From assembly GCF_008831285.2 (NCBI RefSeq), contig NC_045143.1, positions 11,853,503-11,917,502 of the forward strand: a stretch of DNA of 64,000 nt, written 5' to 3'. The notes beneath the pieces are model-generated. The model saw only the letters and a list, made by a program, of their open reading frames with translations. It had not been told where the DNA came from and made no database searches. Below are positions 12,499 to 25,028 of this stretch, piece after piece. The stretch's first letter is position 1. Each line of letters opens with the position of its first letter. The position numbers and the translations under genes were made by a program. This stretch comes from Nymphaea colorata (taxonomy: Eukaryota; Streptophyta; Magnoliopsida; Nymphaeales; Nymphaeaceae).

Positions 12499-12588
<90 letters not shown>
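12499..12588. repeat. (TA)n microsatellite, about 44 units
   Basis: An uninterrupted TA dinucleotide tract of about 90 bp. Open frames that read through it as repeated Tyr-Ile are artefacts. Confidence 0.97.
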
Positions 12589-12591
<3 letters not shown>

Positions 12592-13078
12592 AGTGTTGTT
12601 CTAAACCATGCATTTGGTGTTGGGGGTATGACATATGAGAACTGTCCAATCTTTTTGACCAGACAATGTGTTAACATTCGGATGGTGCTTAGTCCTTGGC
12701 TAGCGGCGAGCCTAGCTTGTAGGCCGATGGCGGGCTCCATAGCCTATCTCCATTAGAAGGAAAATTTTTTTTTAGGCCATTGCCTCCCTTCAGCAGCGTC
12801 GGTGATGTTTGGCAGCTGACGAGGCTTGGGCAGCCATCGCCGACACCACGGTGGGGAGGCGGCAACTTCTGCTTTCTTTCTTTTTTTTCTTTTAAAAAAA
12901 GATGGAACATCTGATCATTTTGATCGGACTCTCTATAGAGAGCGTACTCTCTATGCCAGACGCATGCTTATATATACATGAATTGAAATCACACAGTCAC
13001 CTCAATAATAAATAAATGTGCATTTGTAATTGTTAGTTTCTTGGACATAGTTTTCCAGGAAGAAATACATCTTTTTAA
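12589..13078. other. Unassigned spacer
   Basis: Mixed-composition sequence with a palindromic stretch CTCTCTATAGAGAG near 12930. I see no gene. It may be part of an unrecognised repeat. Confidence 0.35.
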
Positions 13079-13240
13079 GTGGTGGCAGAGACACATAAGG
13101 GCTGGTGTGGGCGGTGGCCCTTACCAGCCAATCAAAAATTTCTTTTAAAGCACTTGAGATTACACCATAATGATTCAAAAATTACAATGGTTAGTGGCAC
13201 CAGTGCCCCTCAGCCAATCATATTCTGGCTCCACCACTAC
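13079..13240. mobile_element. Short MITE with GTGGNGCCA-type ends
   Basis: The left end AGTGGTGGCAGAGACA and the right end TGGCTCCACCACTA are imperfect inverses about 160 bp apart. The interior has no coding capacity. The ends resemble those of the element at 29066-29256. Confidence 0.45.
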
Positions 13241-13311
13241 CTTTAACATGATTTTAGTTAAAAAAAAAAACTATCTAATTATAGTGGTAACCAGCTTATT
13301 TAAATTTTGCT

Positions 13312-13335
13312 ATATATATATATATATATATATAT
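13312..13335. repeat. (TA)n microsatellite
   Basis: TA tract of about 24 bp, about 315 bp upstream of the chosen start of the RWD gene. Confidence 0.95.
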
Positions 13336-13439
13336 GCCAGCTCTCCGAATGGATGTTTTTCACTTTTCATTACTAAGGACAACAAACGGAATTGCTAAAT
13401 GCTTTTTAAAATCGTCGCTAAACAAAAAAAACATAGCTA

Positions 13440-13649
13440 ATGCATCATCTGCAACCATTTTTCACAACAGAAAATAAATTAAAAACTATGCCAGGCAAAT
13501 TTCAATTATTTATTTATTCAACTAAAAATGCTGATCTTAAAAGATCCTCACTTTCCTTATGTGATGCCAATTTTTCAAAGCAAACGACTTTTTGTTGTAC
13601 CATTAGAAGTGCGTCTTTTCGCCCTCCTTCAAGGGAAAACGAACCAAAA
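13440..13649 (+). other. Probable 5' leader of the RWD gene
   Basis: About 200 bp directly upstream of the chosen ATG stays open in the same frame. It is AT-rich and then shifts to coding-like composition only after about 13600. I read it as 5' UTR. The transcription start cannot be placed, and no clear TATA box stands out among the AT-rich words. Confidence 0.4.
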
Positions 13650-16600
13650 ATGGATGCGTCACTGCCCGAGATCACCAGCCAAGGCGACGAAACCCGACAA
13701 CCCTCGTGGAAGCGTAACCTGGGTCGGCAACTAGCTGAGGTAACTCTCTGCTCTAGTAAATTACTACTTCGAGAAGGAACATTAATGGGAGGACAATCAC
13801 ATAAAAAGAAGATGTTTTTTACTGTTCGGTTGTTGCAGCCCAAATTTGTGTCACCACCACTATCTATGATGATTGTGTTTGGAATCTTTGCCTTTGTCGT
13901 CTGAGTTGTTGTTTTGAAAGATTTTAGATTACTTTGAGAGAGCCAATCGAACCAATCATCCTAGAATTTCCAAAACCTTTGAGAAACTTATCTTATTAGT
14001 AGTAGGCACAATAAATACGCATAGTTGTGTTCAAGGCTGTGAGGGTGCAAATTGGTTCCTGATTTTGCAATATACTCTGTTATGATATGGAGAAGCATGA
14101 CCAGCTTTCACTTTTCTGAGGCTGAATCGTCTCTTGGCAATGCAGTGGAGCAGGACGAAGTTGGTGGCAGCAGGATGTTGCTTCAATTAGAACAATAGCA
14201 AAACAAATGAAAAAAGGTTACCATTTTGTGGCGATGGCTTAAATTTCTTGCATGATCAAGAAGTGTAATATGCTTGATGAAGTCTTGCATGTAATTGTTT
14301 GGATGGGGCTGTCTTGTTCAATCGACACAATCACCCTGAAACCACACACACCAATGATTTCACAGTTCACGGTAAACATATTTATCTTCTACATGCACTA
14401 TTCTCCAATGCACAAGTTTAGTGACTTCTTTTCCATCTGGAAGGCAAAGATCTTTGTGATTTCAGTTTCATCTGGCTTTGCTGAAGGGTTGTTCCATAGG
14501 TTGAATTTGTGTTAGGCATGGCAGCTGACAACCAAATCGTGAGTCATTTATAGATGACTAGAAGTGCACGGATATTTAATTTTGTTTAATACGCTATTGC
14601 CAAGAATGAGTTTATGAAAATTATCACCATTCACCTCAGGTTTATGGTGTATTCATTAAAGAATTATTTTGTTTCTAAGCGATACTTCTTCCGTCGTTTT
14701 TCCATTTTACTCGCCCTCCTAGTCCATTCCTGCAATTTTGTCGATTTGTTTATATCCTCTTGATTGGGAAATTCTTTTGATTGGCTAGTATGTTCCTTAG
14801 ATAAGCGTGATCGGCATGGCACAGCTACACATTTGTTGCTGCCATTACATGGAGAATTTTCAGTCTCCCATGGACAAGCATAACAGGTAAGGCAGTAAAG
14901 AAGAAAGATTTCTTATTGGGCTAACTTAGGAAATCCAACTCTAGTTGGATGTGTGTCCCCGTATATGCGATTCAGTCGTCCAAGTTGACTGTGGTGAAGT
15001 AATTCATGGATGTGCTTGATTAGGTTATTAGACAGCAATTGCTAGGTCATGGTTCAACGTTGTACAGCCTATTGTTCTGCAGTGAGTGGCTGCCTGTCAA
15101 AACCTTTCAACCAATTTCTTGTAGGATTTTGGAGATTAACTCAAGTTGAATAAATGACACACACACATCATCACATGGAAAGATGCTAGAAACTCTAGTC
15201 ATAGTGAACTGCAGATTGGACAATGAGAAGATTGTAGTCCACAGGAAACAGAACATCTACTCAATTTCAACTGCATGCATGAAAGACAAAAAAACATTTT
15301 TTTTATTTAAGGATACTAATCACAAAGTTACTTTGCCTGAGAGCAAAACAAAGGGTTGAAAATCTATGATAAGCTTGGCAACTGAATACCACGTGGCCTT
15401 CCCCCACCAAATGTACACATTTAGAGTGCTTATTTGTCAGTGGAGGGTAAGTGCATATACTGTGAGCAAATTGACTGCAATGACCTTTATGTGGATTGTC
15501 TGATCATACCACACGATCTGCAATGGTTGGTAAGTTGCTGAAGCTGCTGGCATAAAGCAATGACCCAGCCTGATGAAGACTAGAGTATAAGAAGTTCAAT
15601 ACCTGTGTGTGTGTACAAAATTTGGCCACCATTTCAGCTTTGCATATAGTGGCTCCTAAGTTTCTTTACACTATGTAAATTACAGATTATGAGATCAATG
15701 GGTTTTATGTAGGTGGAAAAGTGGGTGGATGCAGAAAGTACTGCTATGTTAGGAGCACTTTTAGTTTCTTTCTCAGCACTCTATGTAAAACTGCTATTGA
15801 TGAGTGGCTTCTTCTTATATGGAAAACTATTTGTAGCACATTATCGATGGGACAATATGATGTGCAGGTGGAACAATGGATGTGGCAGACAGAACATATT
15901 ACAAAGTCAGTTTTAGGAGTACCATTAGTTCTTTTCTCTGTTCTCTGTGTACTGTAGAGCTGCTGTTGATATTGGTAGTTTACTTCTTATAGCATGGTTA
16001 TTTGTAGCAAATGGAACAAATTAAATAACATGATTCTTTGATTGCTCAGGGAATCTTAAACTTGCCTATATGAAAGTGGATACTTGTGGTACAGCTGGAG
16101 CTATACACGTAGTAGTTATATGTATTCCTTTTCATTTAAAATGTGGACTCCTAATAGCATATTTTCCTTCTTCAGGTGGAAGCTCTGAAGTCAATATATG
16201 GAGCAGATGGGGAATTTGAATTTGATGAAGGGGTTGATGAAATTCTTAAGAACCATGCAGAATCGGTATGTTTAACAGTTTCATTTTTTTGTTTTCTGTT
16301 ACTGTAGCATATAATATGAGGACATTTCCATTGAACATTCGTGTCTGCATCATGTAGAAACAGGGCTCACATACAAACAAGAAAGAAAATAAAAGAACAC
16401 ACTAACTGAACCTCTAGCCTAAGCCTATGTGAATTAAAGGTTGAATTGCTAAACTAACCTCTGGTCAATTGTCATAAATTAAGGGTGATATGAAAGTGAG
16501 ATCCTGTACATGAATTTTGCATATAAAAGGGGAGGTATGTTGGTGTTGGAGGATGCTTACTTTAAAAATGCATAAATATATAAGTGGAACTTGTATAGGG

Positions 16601-19600
16601 TAGCAGTTCCTAAATATGGTGATGCTTGAAGCTGATGGCATTATATTGGTCAGTATCATATTGATAGACATTTTCCATAAGCTTTTCTTTTCTAAAATGT
16701 CTTGCAGTTCTCATTTCTTTCCATGCTGTTGCATTTTATACTTTCTGTAGGTTGCAGACTCAATTCTTGGTGAACTTCACATCTCATTCACAATCCATTT
16801 ACTAGCAATCAAAATTGGTGGGAGTCACATTAGTGCAAGGTTTTACATGCCTCGTGGATATCCTGAAGTTGAACCTTTAAGGGTTACCATCCAATGTGGA
16901 GGGGTTTCTAGATACTGCTATGAAATGTTAGAGAATGGTGTTAGAGATGTAGCCCTTAAGTTGATTGGTGAAGAAGCTGGATTTCAAGTTCTTCAACTCA
17001 TTCAGGTAATTTAGTTATACAATTTCTATTTCCTCCATGCTGATGATGACATGATGTTTTCCAGTTCAACAATGTCCATAAAGGTCGGATAGTAAATTTT
17101 CATGTTACCTTCAACTTTTTTACTACACAGATGCGGCTTAGGAAAGATTTATCCACCTTGATCTGGTAAATTTTTTTATAATAGTGCTACTTTTGTGGCA
17201 ATTCCTCTAGCAACAAGCCTGTTTGCAATCGCTTTTTTTCTAGTTGGAACTGAAAAAAACTGATATTAAAAGGATAAGATTTATCGTTGGAATTCTAATC
17301 TCAAGTACTACCAATTGTTCATGGTACCATTTGTGCATATTTTTACCATCTTTCATGGACAATGGATGTTGATTATTGTGGTATGTCCATAGATACCAGG
17401 CAATCCACTTTTTTCTTCTAAAATTTCACTGCCCAGTACCTGCTTCGAATTTAATTCTCACTTCAGACCATTTTTCCAGGTTTTCATAGCAAATGTTAAT
17501 AGACAATTTTCCCTCTCCAAATTCTGACTTTGCTTCTTGTATGTTTTGCATTCTCTAGTTCTTGCTCATGTTGGTCTTATTGTCCAATTGAGGCCTTATG
17601 AATGTTATCTTCTAAATGCCACCTGTGGCCTTTTTTGCTCTACCTCTTGGAGTGTCTCATAGTATAATTTTTAGAGGAATCTTTGTCAGTGGCTTTTGAA
17701 GTTTTCATAAATGAATAAGGTTTTCTTCTTTTCTTTTATTTCTCTTGGGGAGGGGAAGGGGGTGGAGAATTTTGCTCGGAACAGGTTCTCTCTTTGACAT
17801 AGTTGGGTCTGTTCTCTTATCCTTCAAAAGTTCAGTCTTAACATGTCCATCCTAGTCTTGGTGCATTTCTGCAGCTTAGCATTCATTATTGGAAGCATAG
17901 TGGTTAGCACAATTCTAAAGTTGTATGGTTTAGTGCCATCGAGAACCTACAGAAACCAGCATTGAAAGGGTGTGTTACAAATGCCTCTCTCGGTAGCTAA
18001 GTCTGTGTTAAATGTTAAAGTTGCTCTCTCTCTCTCTTTTCCTTGCCCCACTGTCTCCCTTGGCAGTGAATGCGATGGGTAGTCCTTCTCTGTGGATACC
18101 ATGGTATGCCCCTTCTTCACTAACAAATTCACTTTAAGTGTTAGAGGGAATAGTAGATTTTCATCCAACTTTGCTGGTCATTTGCATGCTCTCAGCATTC
18201 TGCTCACTACAATGGATCCAATGATAGATTTTGGTATGTGTCTCTCTTTAACGGTCCATCCATGAATGCTCCGGGACTTTGGAAGTTGGCCTCAAAACTA
18301 AATGGGTGGGATCTAGCATGGTCTTTTATGCCAGGACTTCCAAGTCCAGCTTCATTTCGCTTCTCCTCTGGTTTCTTTGTGGCTTGAGCTGGACTCCTCA
18401 ACTGTTCTATCCAATTGAATGTGATCAAAGCAACAGGTCTCCAATTTTTTGTCTCCTCTCTTTGCAAAGAAGTCCTTTATGCCAATTGAATCTGTCCTTC
18501 CTCTCTTGTCCATTTTTCAGGGCCTTGTTTGCATCCTCCTTGGTTGGCGATTGTTGTTGTTGTCCTCCATGGACGCCTTCTTTCCATCCTACTTTGGTAT
18601 GTGCATGCTCAGTGAACCCTCTCCCCAATGATTGGTGGTGCACATCTTGTACCAAGGATAATGTCATAATGCCCTCTCATCTGCCTACATATGTTGTGGA
18701 TGTGACATATTTGCAACTCATCTAATATAGTTTTCACATGCTCCCATTTCAGTATCCTCGTTTCACCTCATCCACAATATGCCGATTCATACCTATTTTG
18801 GCAGCCGTCAATGCAACAGGGCAGTCACAATCTTTCTACCGAATCTCAGTCCATCTGCTTTTACTGCCATTTCTATTGGATCTATTTGGGTGCCACTGAA
18901 GTCTCATGATTCCTGATGTTTCTCCTCCATGTTCTCTGAAATTCCATTATTCTAGTAAGAATCTCTGGCGAAGCTGCCCATTCCAGCTTGTCATGGCAGT
19001 AACCGTGGCCCAACTGCTGCCCATGTTGCCCAACGTTTCACTGCTAATCAATCTTTGAATCCCCATGTAGTGCCGCATCATTTACTGTTCCTTGAAGGTG
19101 TTGGAGCCTCTCATTCGTGTCAGCTTACACACTTACAGGAGTTGCCCTTCTACCCTATTGGAAGTTGTGGTGTATACCCCTCCTATGTGATCGGTCATTG
19201 CTTCCCATGCTTTCTCTATTTTTTGAGGTTCCTCTGCCTTCACTCTTTTTATTAATGTCTCCACCTTCCTTCCCCTTTGTTTAGCCCCTTCCTTTCTTTC
19301 AGGCTTTCCCTTTCGGTGTCTCTTCGTTTTCCCATGTCTTTATCTCTCCTCTCCTTCATTGCTTGCTCCCTCCTCATTTTTCCCATCTCTTCTTCTCCCC
19401 CTTTCATTTGCCACTTTTTTATTCTTTCTCCCATCCCAACTTTGCTTCCATCCTCCATCCTGTTTCTCCTCCCAATGCTCCTGCATAGTGACCCCTTTGG
19501 GACCCCCTTCCTGATATTCTCTTCAATCTCAAAATATCCTTCCCACTAGTTTCAGTCGACCTATAGGTCTCCTTTTCCAAGTCCTTTCTCTCATCCATGT

Positions 19601-22600
19601 GGGACACTATACTGGCTTGGGTAGGCCCTATTCTGTGTCAGCATGGTCATCGCTCAGATATTTTCTCATTCTGGGCTGATTGTGCCACTAACAACATTGG
19701 TTCTCGGCCGTGGTTCACATGATCTCTGATAACTCATGCCTTACAATCAATAGGGGCCATGGTTTCAAATGATCTTGTCCATTTGTGTTTGAGCAAGGGT
19801 GTTTAAAAGAATCATAGTTTACCACCATTGTTCATGAATCATGGTCCTCTACAATCTCTGCCCTGGGTGTTGTGTTAGTGCTTCTACTCAAATTCAAGCA
19901 CGTTACAACATCCATTTAACATTGTGCCGGTCCTTGGAGGTCATCGTGGCACTCATTCCTCAATCGGAGGAAGAATTAGTATCCCTTACTGGAGCTGTTC
20001 AGTTTCCTTGGCCCTATCCAGGATGTAACTATCTTAAGTTCACTTCATGTCAGAAATTGCATCACAGCTTGCTGAATGGCATGCCCATGAAGTTCTCAAG
20101 TGATAGCAACTTTCTAAACTAACATGGCTTGCTCATGGTGATGTCAAGTACAGCGTTCTTCCACAAACAGGCAACCACCAGGTTCATGCTTCACTCATAC
20201 CTTCTATCGTAATCAATTGTCAGGAGCTTCATGGCACTGATATTCTTCCAAAAGCAATAAATTATTTCCCCATCTTTTTTGCTTCTGCCTCTGTACATTC
20301 GCTTGGCTCTATGGGACCATTGGGTTTCTACTCCCTCACTAATGAGCAGGCAACCACATTGCAAAGTCAGTTCTCCTTTTAAGAAATAAGGGATGCCATC
20401 AAGCAACTTTCAGGCCTAAAGGCACCTGGCTTGAGAGGTTTCTAGTGGACTTCAATTGGTTTTGGGAAGATGACAAGATGTTAAGTCAGACCTACTCTCT
20501 GACTTCATTGAGTTCCATCACAACTCCTGTCCGGCTGGCTTTCACTGGACCATGCTTTTGCTTATTCGAAAGATATTTAATAGAAATGAAATCTCAATTT
20601 CAAGGCCCATATCTGTCGTGTCTGCTCTAACGAGGATAACAGCTAAAGTCTTTGCTAATATAGACTCTGGCTATTTCTCTTACAGTTTGTCTCAAGCACT
20701 CAAGCTGAATTCATTACAGGCTGAACTATCCATTAACAATACTTCTTGTCATCAGAATTAGCACATTCAATGGCATCCTCCCGAAGGCCATATTATATGA
20801 TAATATGATGAAGCTAAAAGGCCTTCGACAACGCATGTTGGCATGCGTTGGCAACACTGGATGAAAGAACTAATTTGCAAATCACAAGCCATTATATCCA
20901 TTAATGATTCATTAGGAAGCCCCTTCCCTTGAACAGTAGAGTAAGATAGGGATGTCTGCTTTCACCGATGCTATTTGTTGTAGCTCATAAGTCCTGAATA
21001 TTCTTATTCATGGAGCCACTCAAGCGAATGTCCTCTTCTCATGTCCAATTTAATCTTGACCATTCCATTTACTTCTATGTATATGATATTATCCTCTTCG
21101 GTGAAGCAACTACTTCTCAAATGTCTGCTGTGCTTTATATCATCAAGGCTTTCTCTTAACTTTGTCGCCTCACTGTCAATGAAGCCAATAATGCCATTCC
21201 TCTGTCATTTGTGGTTGGCCCATTGCTCAGCCCCAATCAGTAGCCTTGGCGTTCTATTACACTTATCCCAAGCAAGTCTTTGCTCTCTAGTGATATCTGC
21301 AGTCCAGACAAAGACCCAACTCATGGAAAAGGAGGTATATTTCTATGGCTGGCAGGAGAGAATAATCCTATCTTCTATTCCAGCTCATTATATGGTGCAC
21401 ATTCCCACATTTGGTTGGAACAAGATTAACAGCATCTTCAAAGCATTTCTATGGAATGGCCTCTCACCAATGCTTAAGAAACATCTAATCTCCTTTTCTT
21501 GTTTCCGTAGTCTTTGGGTGGGCTAGGAATACCAAATATTCATTTAAAGAATACAGCCCCATCTTTTTAAATTGCCTGTACTTATTCTTGTGACTCCTGG
21601 GCGTCACATACAGATGCAAGGCATGCTTCAGTCCTCGAATGCTGTCAACTCCAGTTTATGTCAGTGCTAGATTTCACAGCATGGTCCAAAGACAGTAAAT
21701 CTCTGGTTTCAGTCCATAAATCTACCAGGTTTTTGCTTCCTCCATTGGCCGATTGGTTCCCACCCCAGGTCATTTGGGCATCCACCTCCATACGAGGCAC
21801 ACACTGGTCTTCATCTACTTGCAGTGGGTGCAAAGTGCAAACACAAAACTCCCTAAAACATAGTGGATTTCAGCCCACAGGCAGATGCTTCTGATGTTTT
21901 TCTCAGGAAGGATCTACTGACCACCTCTTTTTGATCTGCTCCTTTGCTTTGCTGATGATATCAATGACCTGGAACAGTTCATGCCCAAACCCCTCGTCCC
22001 TCGGTCCTCATTTGGGACTTAATCTAAGGTCCTATGCTCTTTTGTCAAAATAAGCATTGGATGATGGTGTGGCATGCATGGCTATCTATATTATAGTGGA
22101 GCATTTGAGACGTGGAATTTGGTTCTATATCGAGATGGATAAATCAGCCTCCCAGCTATATCAAACCACATTTCACATACTGTATTTTCTTGCTTAAAGC
22201 TTTGGAATTTGGCTGTCGGTTGGCGAGACTTGCTCCCCCTCCCATTTTGCGGTAACTTTCATATATTGTTAGGGTGGTTCACTCATTGACATTTTTGTGC
22301 AACTTTGTTACAATCTCTCTCTCTCTTTCCGTGACTAAGGTGTTTAAAATCTGTCTCTTTCTCTCTCTAGGAAAATGCTGAAGTTGTAGCTGATCAAATT
22401 TCTCAAGATCTTCTCAAAAAAGAGATTGTGCCAGGAAAATCTTTGAATAGGCCAATCTATGTCAAACGGGTCTTGATCTGGTATGCACTCAAAAATCAAC
22501 TGCTTCTCTTCAAATCTCTTTTTGTTTATTGTGTGTCATACATGCAGGTTTCATCATGTAAAGTCTGTCCAGAAACGTAAGTCAATAATTGAATGGAGCA

Positions 22601-23772
22601 AAGATATGACTATCGGAGGCTTCTTAAAATCCGGATTTCCAGGCATTCTCTTGGTTGAGGTTCTAACCGACATTATTTACACCAAACTTTTTAAGTTTTT
22701 ACTCTTATCTGAGATTTCTTATAAGCAATGTGGTGACTGCAGATTTAGGTGCGGTTATGAAGATAAACTCATAATTTACATGTTTGTTCATGCTTTTTCT
22801 GCACTGTTGCGCAAATGTTATTGAATATAATCATTCATATTCTTTTATGTCACCTTCAGAAGAACACCATGTTTCTTGGATAGAATAACTGGCATTCATT
22901 TTCTCTTTTATAGTTTTTGTAAAAGACATTAGGTTTCATGGGTGCAGCTTCTTGTGAGTTTTCAGCTTCATAGGATTCTCTTGTATCTTGGGAGTTGGGG
23001 GGTATCTTGGCCATCTCACTAATGTTTCATGACTTTGATATTTTTAGTTGATTAAGGGGTTCATCTCTGTTCTCCCTTCCAAAAAGATGTGAAGTCATGA
23101 TAGATTTCATCTTGATCTTGTATTACCTGTTCTCGAATAATATATCTGACATGGTTTCATGGTTCCTACACAAGACTTCCAGCTTTGGCCCTAGAAACAA
23201 AAAAGAGATGGTTATAATGCTCATAGGTGGTGATGCAGGAACATCAGCTTCTATAATGCTCACCCAATGGCTTGCTTTATATTTCTAACCTGATTGTGTG
23301 GATGTTTCGATGAAGAATTTTGTTTGGCTAATTTTCATGGATTTCTTGGACGGATGCATCTTCAAGGGAGAGAGATCTGCTATTGATGCATATGTTAAAC
23401 AAATACAAAGCTTGCACTGGCAAGCAATGTGCGTTAGGGCAGAAGAAGAGGAAGAGGTTCAAAATTCATCAGAAATTGAAAATTTTAGGTGTCTCCCACA
23501 TGGTAATACTTTTTCTTTCTCTTTTCTTGATTATCTCAAGTTCATCATGGTTCTCCCTTCAGCAAAATTGTTCTTTGGTGTCATTTGTATCTTATCATGT
23601 CATTACAATTTTCTAATGGAAATAGTTGTTTCAAATTTTTTTTTTTTTTTTTAAAAAAAAAGCAGAGGTGCAAGAGTTAGAAGAACTGGGTGGAATGTCG
23701 GAGCTTGGTCGTCGCAGTAAGGAAGCAAATTTGGAACATCTATTTCTCAGTTCTCTTAAGATAAGCAGATGA
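13650..23772 (+). CDS. RWD and DUF1115 domain protein (RWDD2-like)
   Basis: Seven coding exons: 13650-13739, 16176-16265, 16751-17005, 22371-22480, 22548-22659, 23367-23502, 23663-23772. All introns are GT-AG and the frame is kept, giving 300 aa, close to animal RWDD2A/B. An N-terminal RWD domain (about 26-145) opens at the exon 1-2 junction with QLAE then VEALKSIYGADGEF and has the family YPEVEP motif (97-102). A DUF1115 domain follows (about 175-290), with VKRVLIWFHH, KSGFPGILLVEGE and QSLHWQAM. The molecular role is unknown; RWD domains usually bind proteins. The start has a good context (AAAAATGGA) and leaves a short linker before RWD. In-frame ATGs upstream at 13440 and 13491 are open but encode unconserved-looking sequence. 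Exon 6 could instead stop at 23488, but only 23502 keeps the frame into exon 7. Intron 3 is 5.4 kb because of a LINE. Confidence 0.88.
15704..16020 (+). repeat. Diverged tandem duplication in intron 1, each copy with a splice-acceptor-like start
   Basis: Copy 1 (about 15704-15867) and copy 2 (about 15868-16020) share order and wording. Each opens AG then GTGGAA. Each continues through TTTTAGGAG.., a TTTCTC..CTCTATGTA-like block and GCATGG/GGAAAACTATTTGTAGCA. The same AG/GTGGAA opening marks the true exon 2 at 16176. Confidence 0.55.
17900..22320 (+). mobile_element. Dead LINE (L1-type non-LTR retrotransposon) inside intron 3
   Basis: Degenerate ORF2 pieces lie in order on the host gene's strand. 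They include a pre-RT linker with WLAHGDVKYS (about 20125) and TNEQATTLQSQF (20339). RT blocks follow: ISVVSALTRITAKVFANI (20610), KAFDNACWHALATL (20818), a degenerate RQGCLLSPMLFVVA (20945), FYVYDIILFGEATTSQMSAV (21071) and WNGLSP (21453). A C-terminal zinc-knuckle-like STDHLFLICSFAL lies near 21910. All are broken by stops and frameshifts. Ends are inferred: intron sequence before about 17900 and after about 22320 shows no LINE similarity I can read. Confidence 0.8.
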
Positions 23773-24300
23773 CTCAGGAGTTTGAAGTATTGTTAGCAAG
23801 TTGGGAACTTAAGATGTTCTTTGAATTCGGCACATCAATATGCCATGTCAGTATTGGTTGTACTTCTATCTGGTTAGCAGAACTTTGCATTCTGAGTTGT
23901 CGTGGAGGTGCTTCTGTGTTTACTGCTGCCAGCATTTGTTGATGGTTTTAACACCAACTTCAGGATTCTTACATATAATGAATATTCAGTTTGTCATGCA
24001 AAATCAATCACCGCTAGGAAGTAGAAGCTGGGGTCGTTGCAGCTAAATGGAGTTCAAGAATCATAGTGTTTTGTGGTAAAAGCATTCCCGATGGGAATTA
24101 CAATCAATGTTACACTTTCCCTTCATTAGACTGGTGAGCAAAAGCTGTATTGTAATGCTCAACATTAAGACTGTCAATCAGTTTTCTGGTTGATTGCCTA
24201 GTGAGCGAAAATTACTTGGATAGCTACCACTTATCAAACTGTATTCCACGAGTACGATCAAATTTCTCTAAATGGCAAGTTATGGCATCATGTATTGTTC
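23773..24300 (+). other. Probable 3' UTR of the RWD gene and flank
   Basis: Non-coding sequence after the TGA at 23770-23772. A small open frame at 23840-24046 has no domain. I do not see a canonical AATAAA close by, so the poly(A) site is not placed. Confidence 0.45.
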
Positions 24301-24704
24301 GTCTATGCCCATAAAAAAATGTCCATTTTCATATGAAAAAAGGACTTTTCCTTTGGTCATGTTAAGAGTGTGGCCGCACAACTATGTGATTTTGATGCAA
24401 AGCTGCTGGGAGCGATGCCTCCCCGCTTTATTTCAGAAGATTTAAGGAAGACAAATCGTCTAGTTATCTACATTAAAGAATCGCAACACCAAAAAAAAGG
24501 GGGGGGAAGCCATTACAAACTCCATTCTCCTGCTGAGGTAAGGGGAGTCTGTCGTTTCAGAAGACAAACAGCGTCCACAGCTGGGCAGCGATCTAACACA
24601 CTATCCTTCCTATTACGAACCATTGGAAGGTCTGTGGAAAAATGTCACGAACAGCAGTGATCCACTCAACGCCACGGGCTGCAACAATCTCCTTCAAAAC
24701 CGAT

Positions 24705-25028
24705 TTATAACCAGCGCAAGGACAAAGTAGTCACGCATTTCAAGACTTTTTGAATCCAGCCATCACAAAAGACCAAATGTTGCAAAGCTCTATCTAGAAA
24801 AGGCCATTGAACCCTATCATAGGCCTTAGAAATATCAAGCTTGGCTAGCATCGATTGTCGTTTATGATTATCGCTGTACGCAATCTCTTGAACCAACGAT
24901 TTAATCCGTTCTTGAATATGCATTCCAGGGAGAAAGGCACCTTGCTCCCATCCAATGATATTGGCAAGAATACCTTTCATTTTAAAAGGCATAATTTTCG
25001 TCATGACTTTGTAAATACAGTTGCACAA
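24705..25028 (-). pseudogene. LINE reverse-transcriptase fragment, antisense
   Basis: The minus strand encodes 107 open residues with LINE RT landmarks: CNCIYKVMTKIMPFKMKGIL, then EQGAFLPGMHIQERI and MLAKLDISKAYDRVQWPFL. This corresponds to RT blocks around the SKAYDRV motif. Family members are more than 1,000 aa, so it is a short remnant. It belongs to a different LINE lineage from the intron 3 copy, judging by wording (SKAYDRV versus KAFDNAC). Minus-strand sequence further on (24500-24700) is open in pieces but I do not recognise it. Confidence 0.8.

Noticed and set aside
12353-12740. Minus-strand frames with long Tyr-Ile runs
   Set aside because: Translation of the (TA)n microsatellite.
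13440-13904. 154-residue frame taken as a whole gene
   Set aside because: Only 13650-13739 is coding (exon 1 of the RWD gene, ending at a GT donor that joins 16176). The rest is leader and intron read-through.
18279-18725. 148-residue frame as a separate gene
   Set aside because: It lies within the decayed LINE in intron 3 and lacks any coherent domain.
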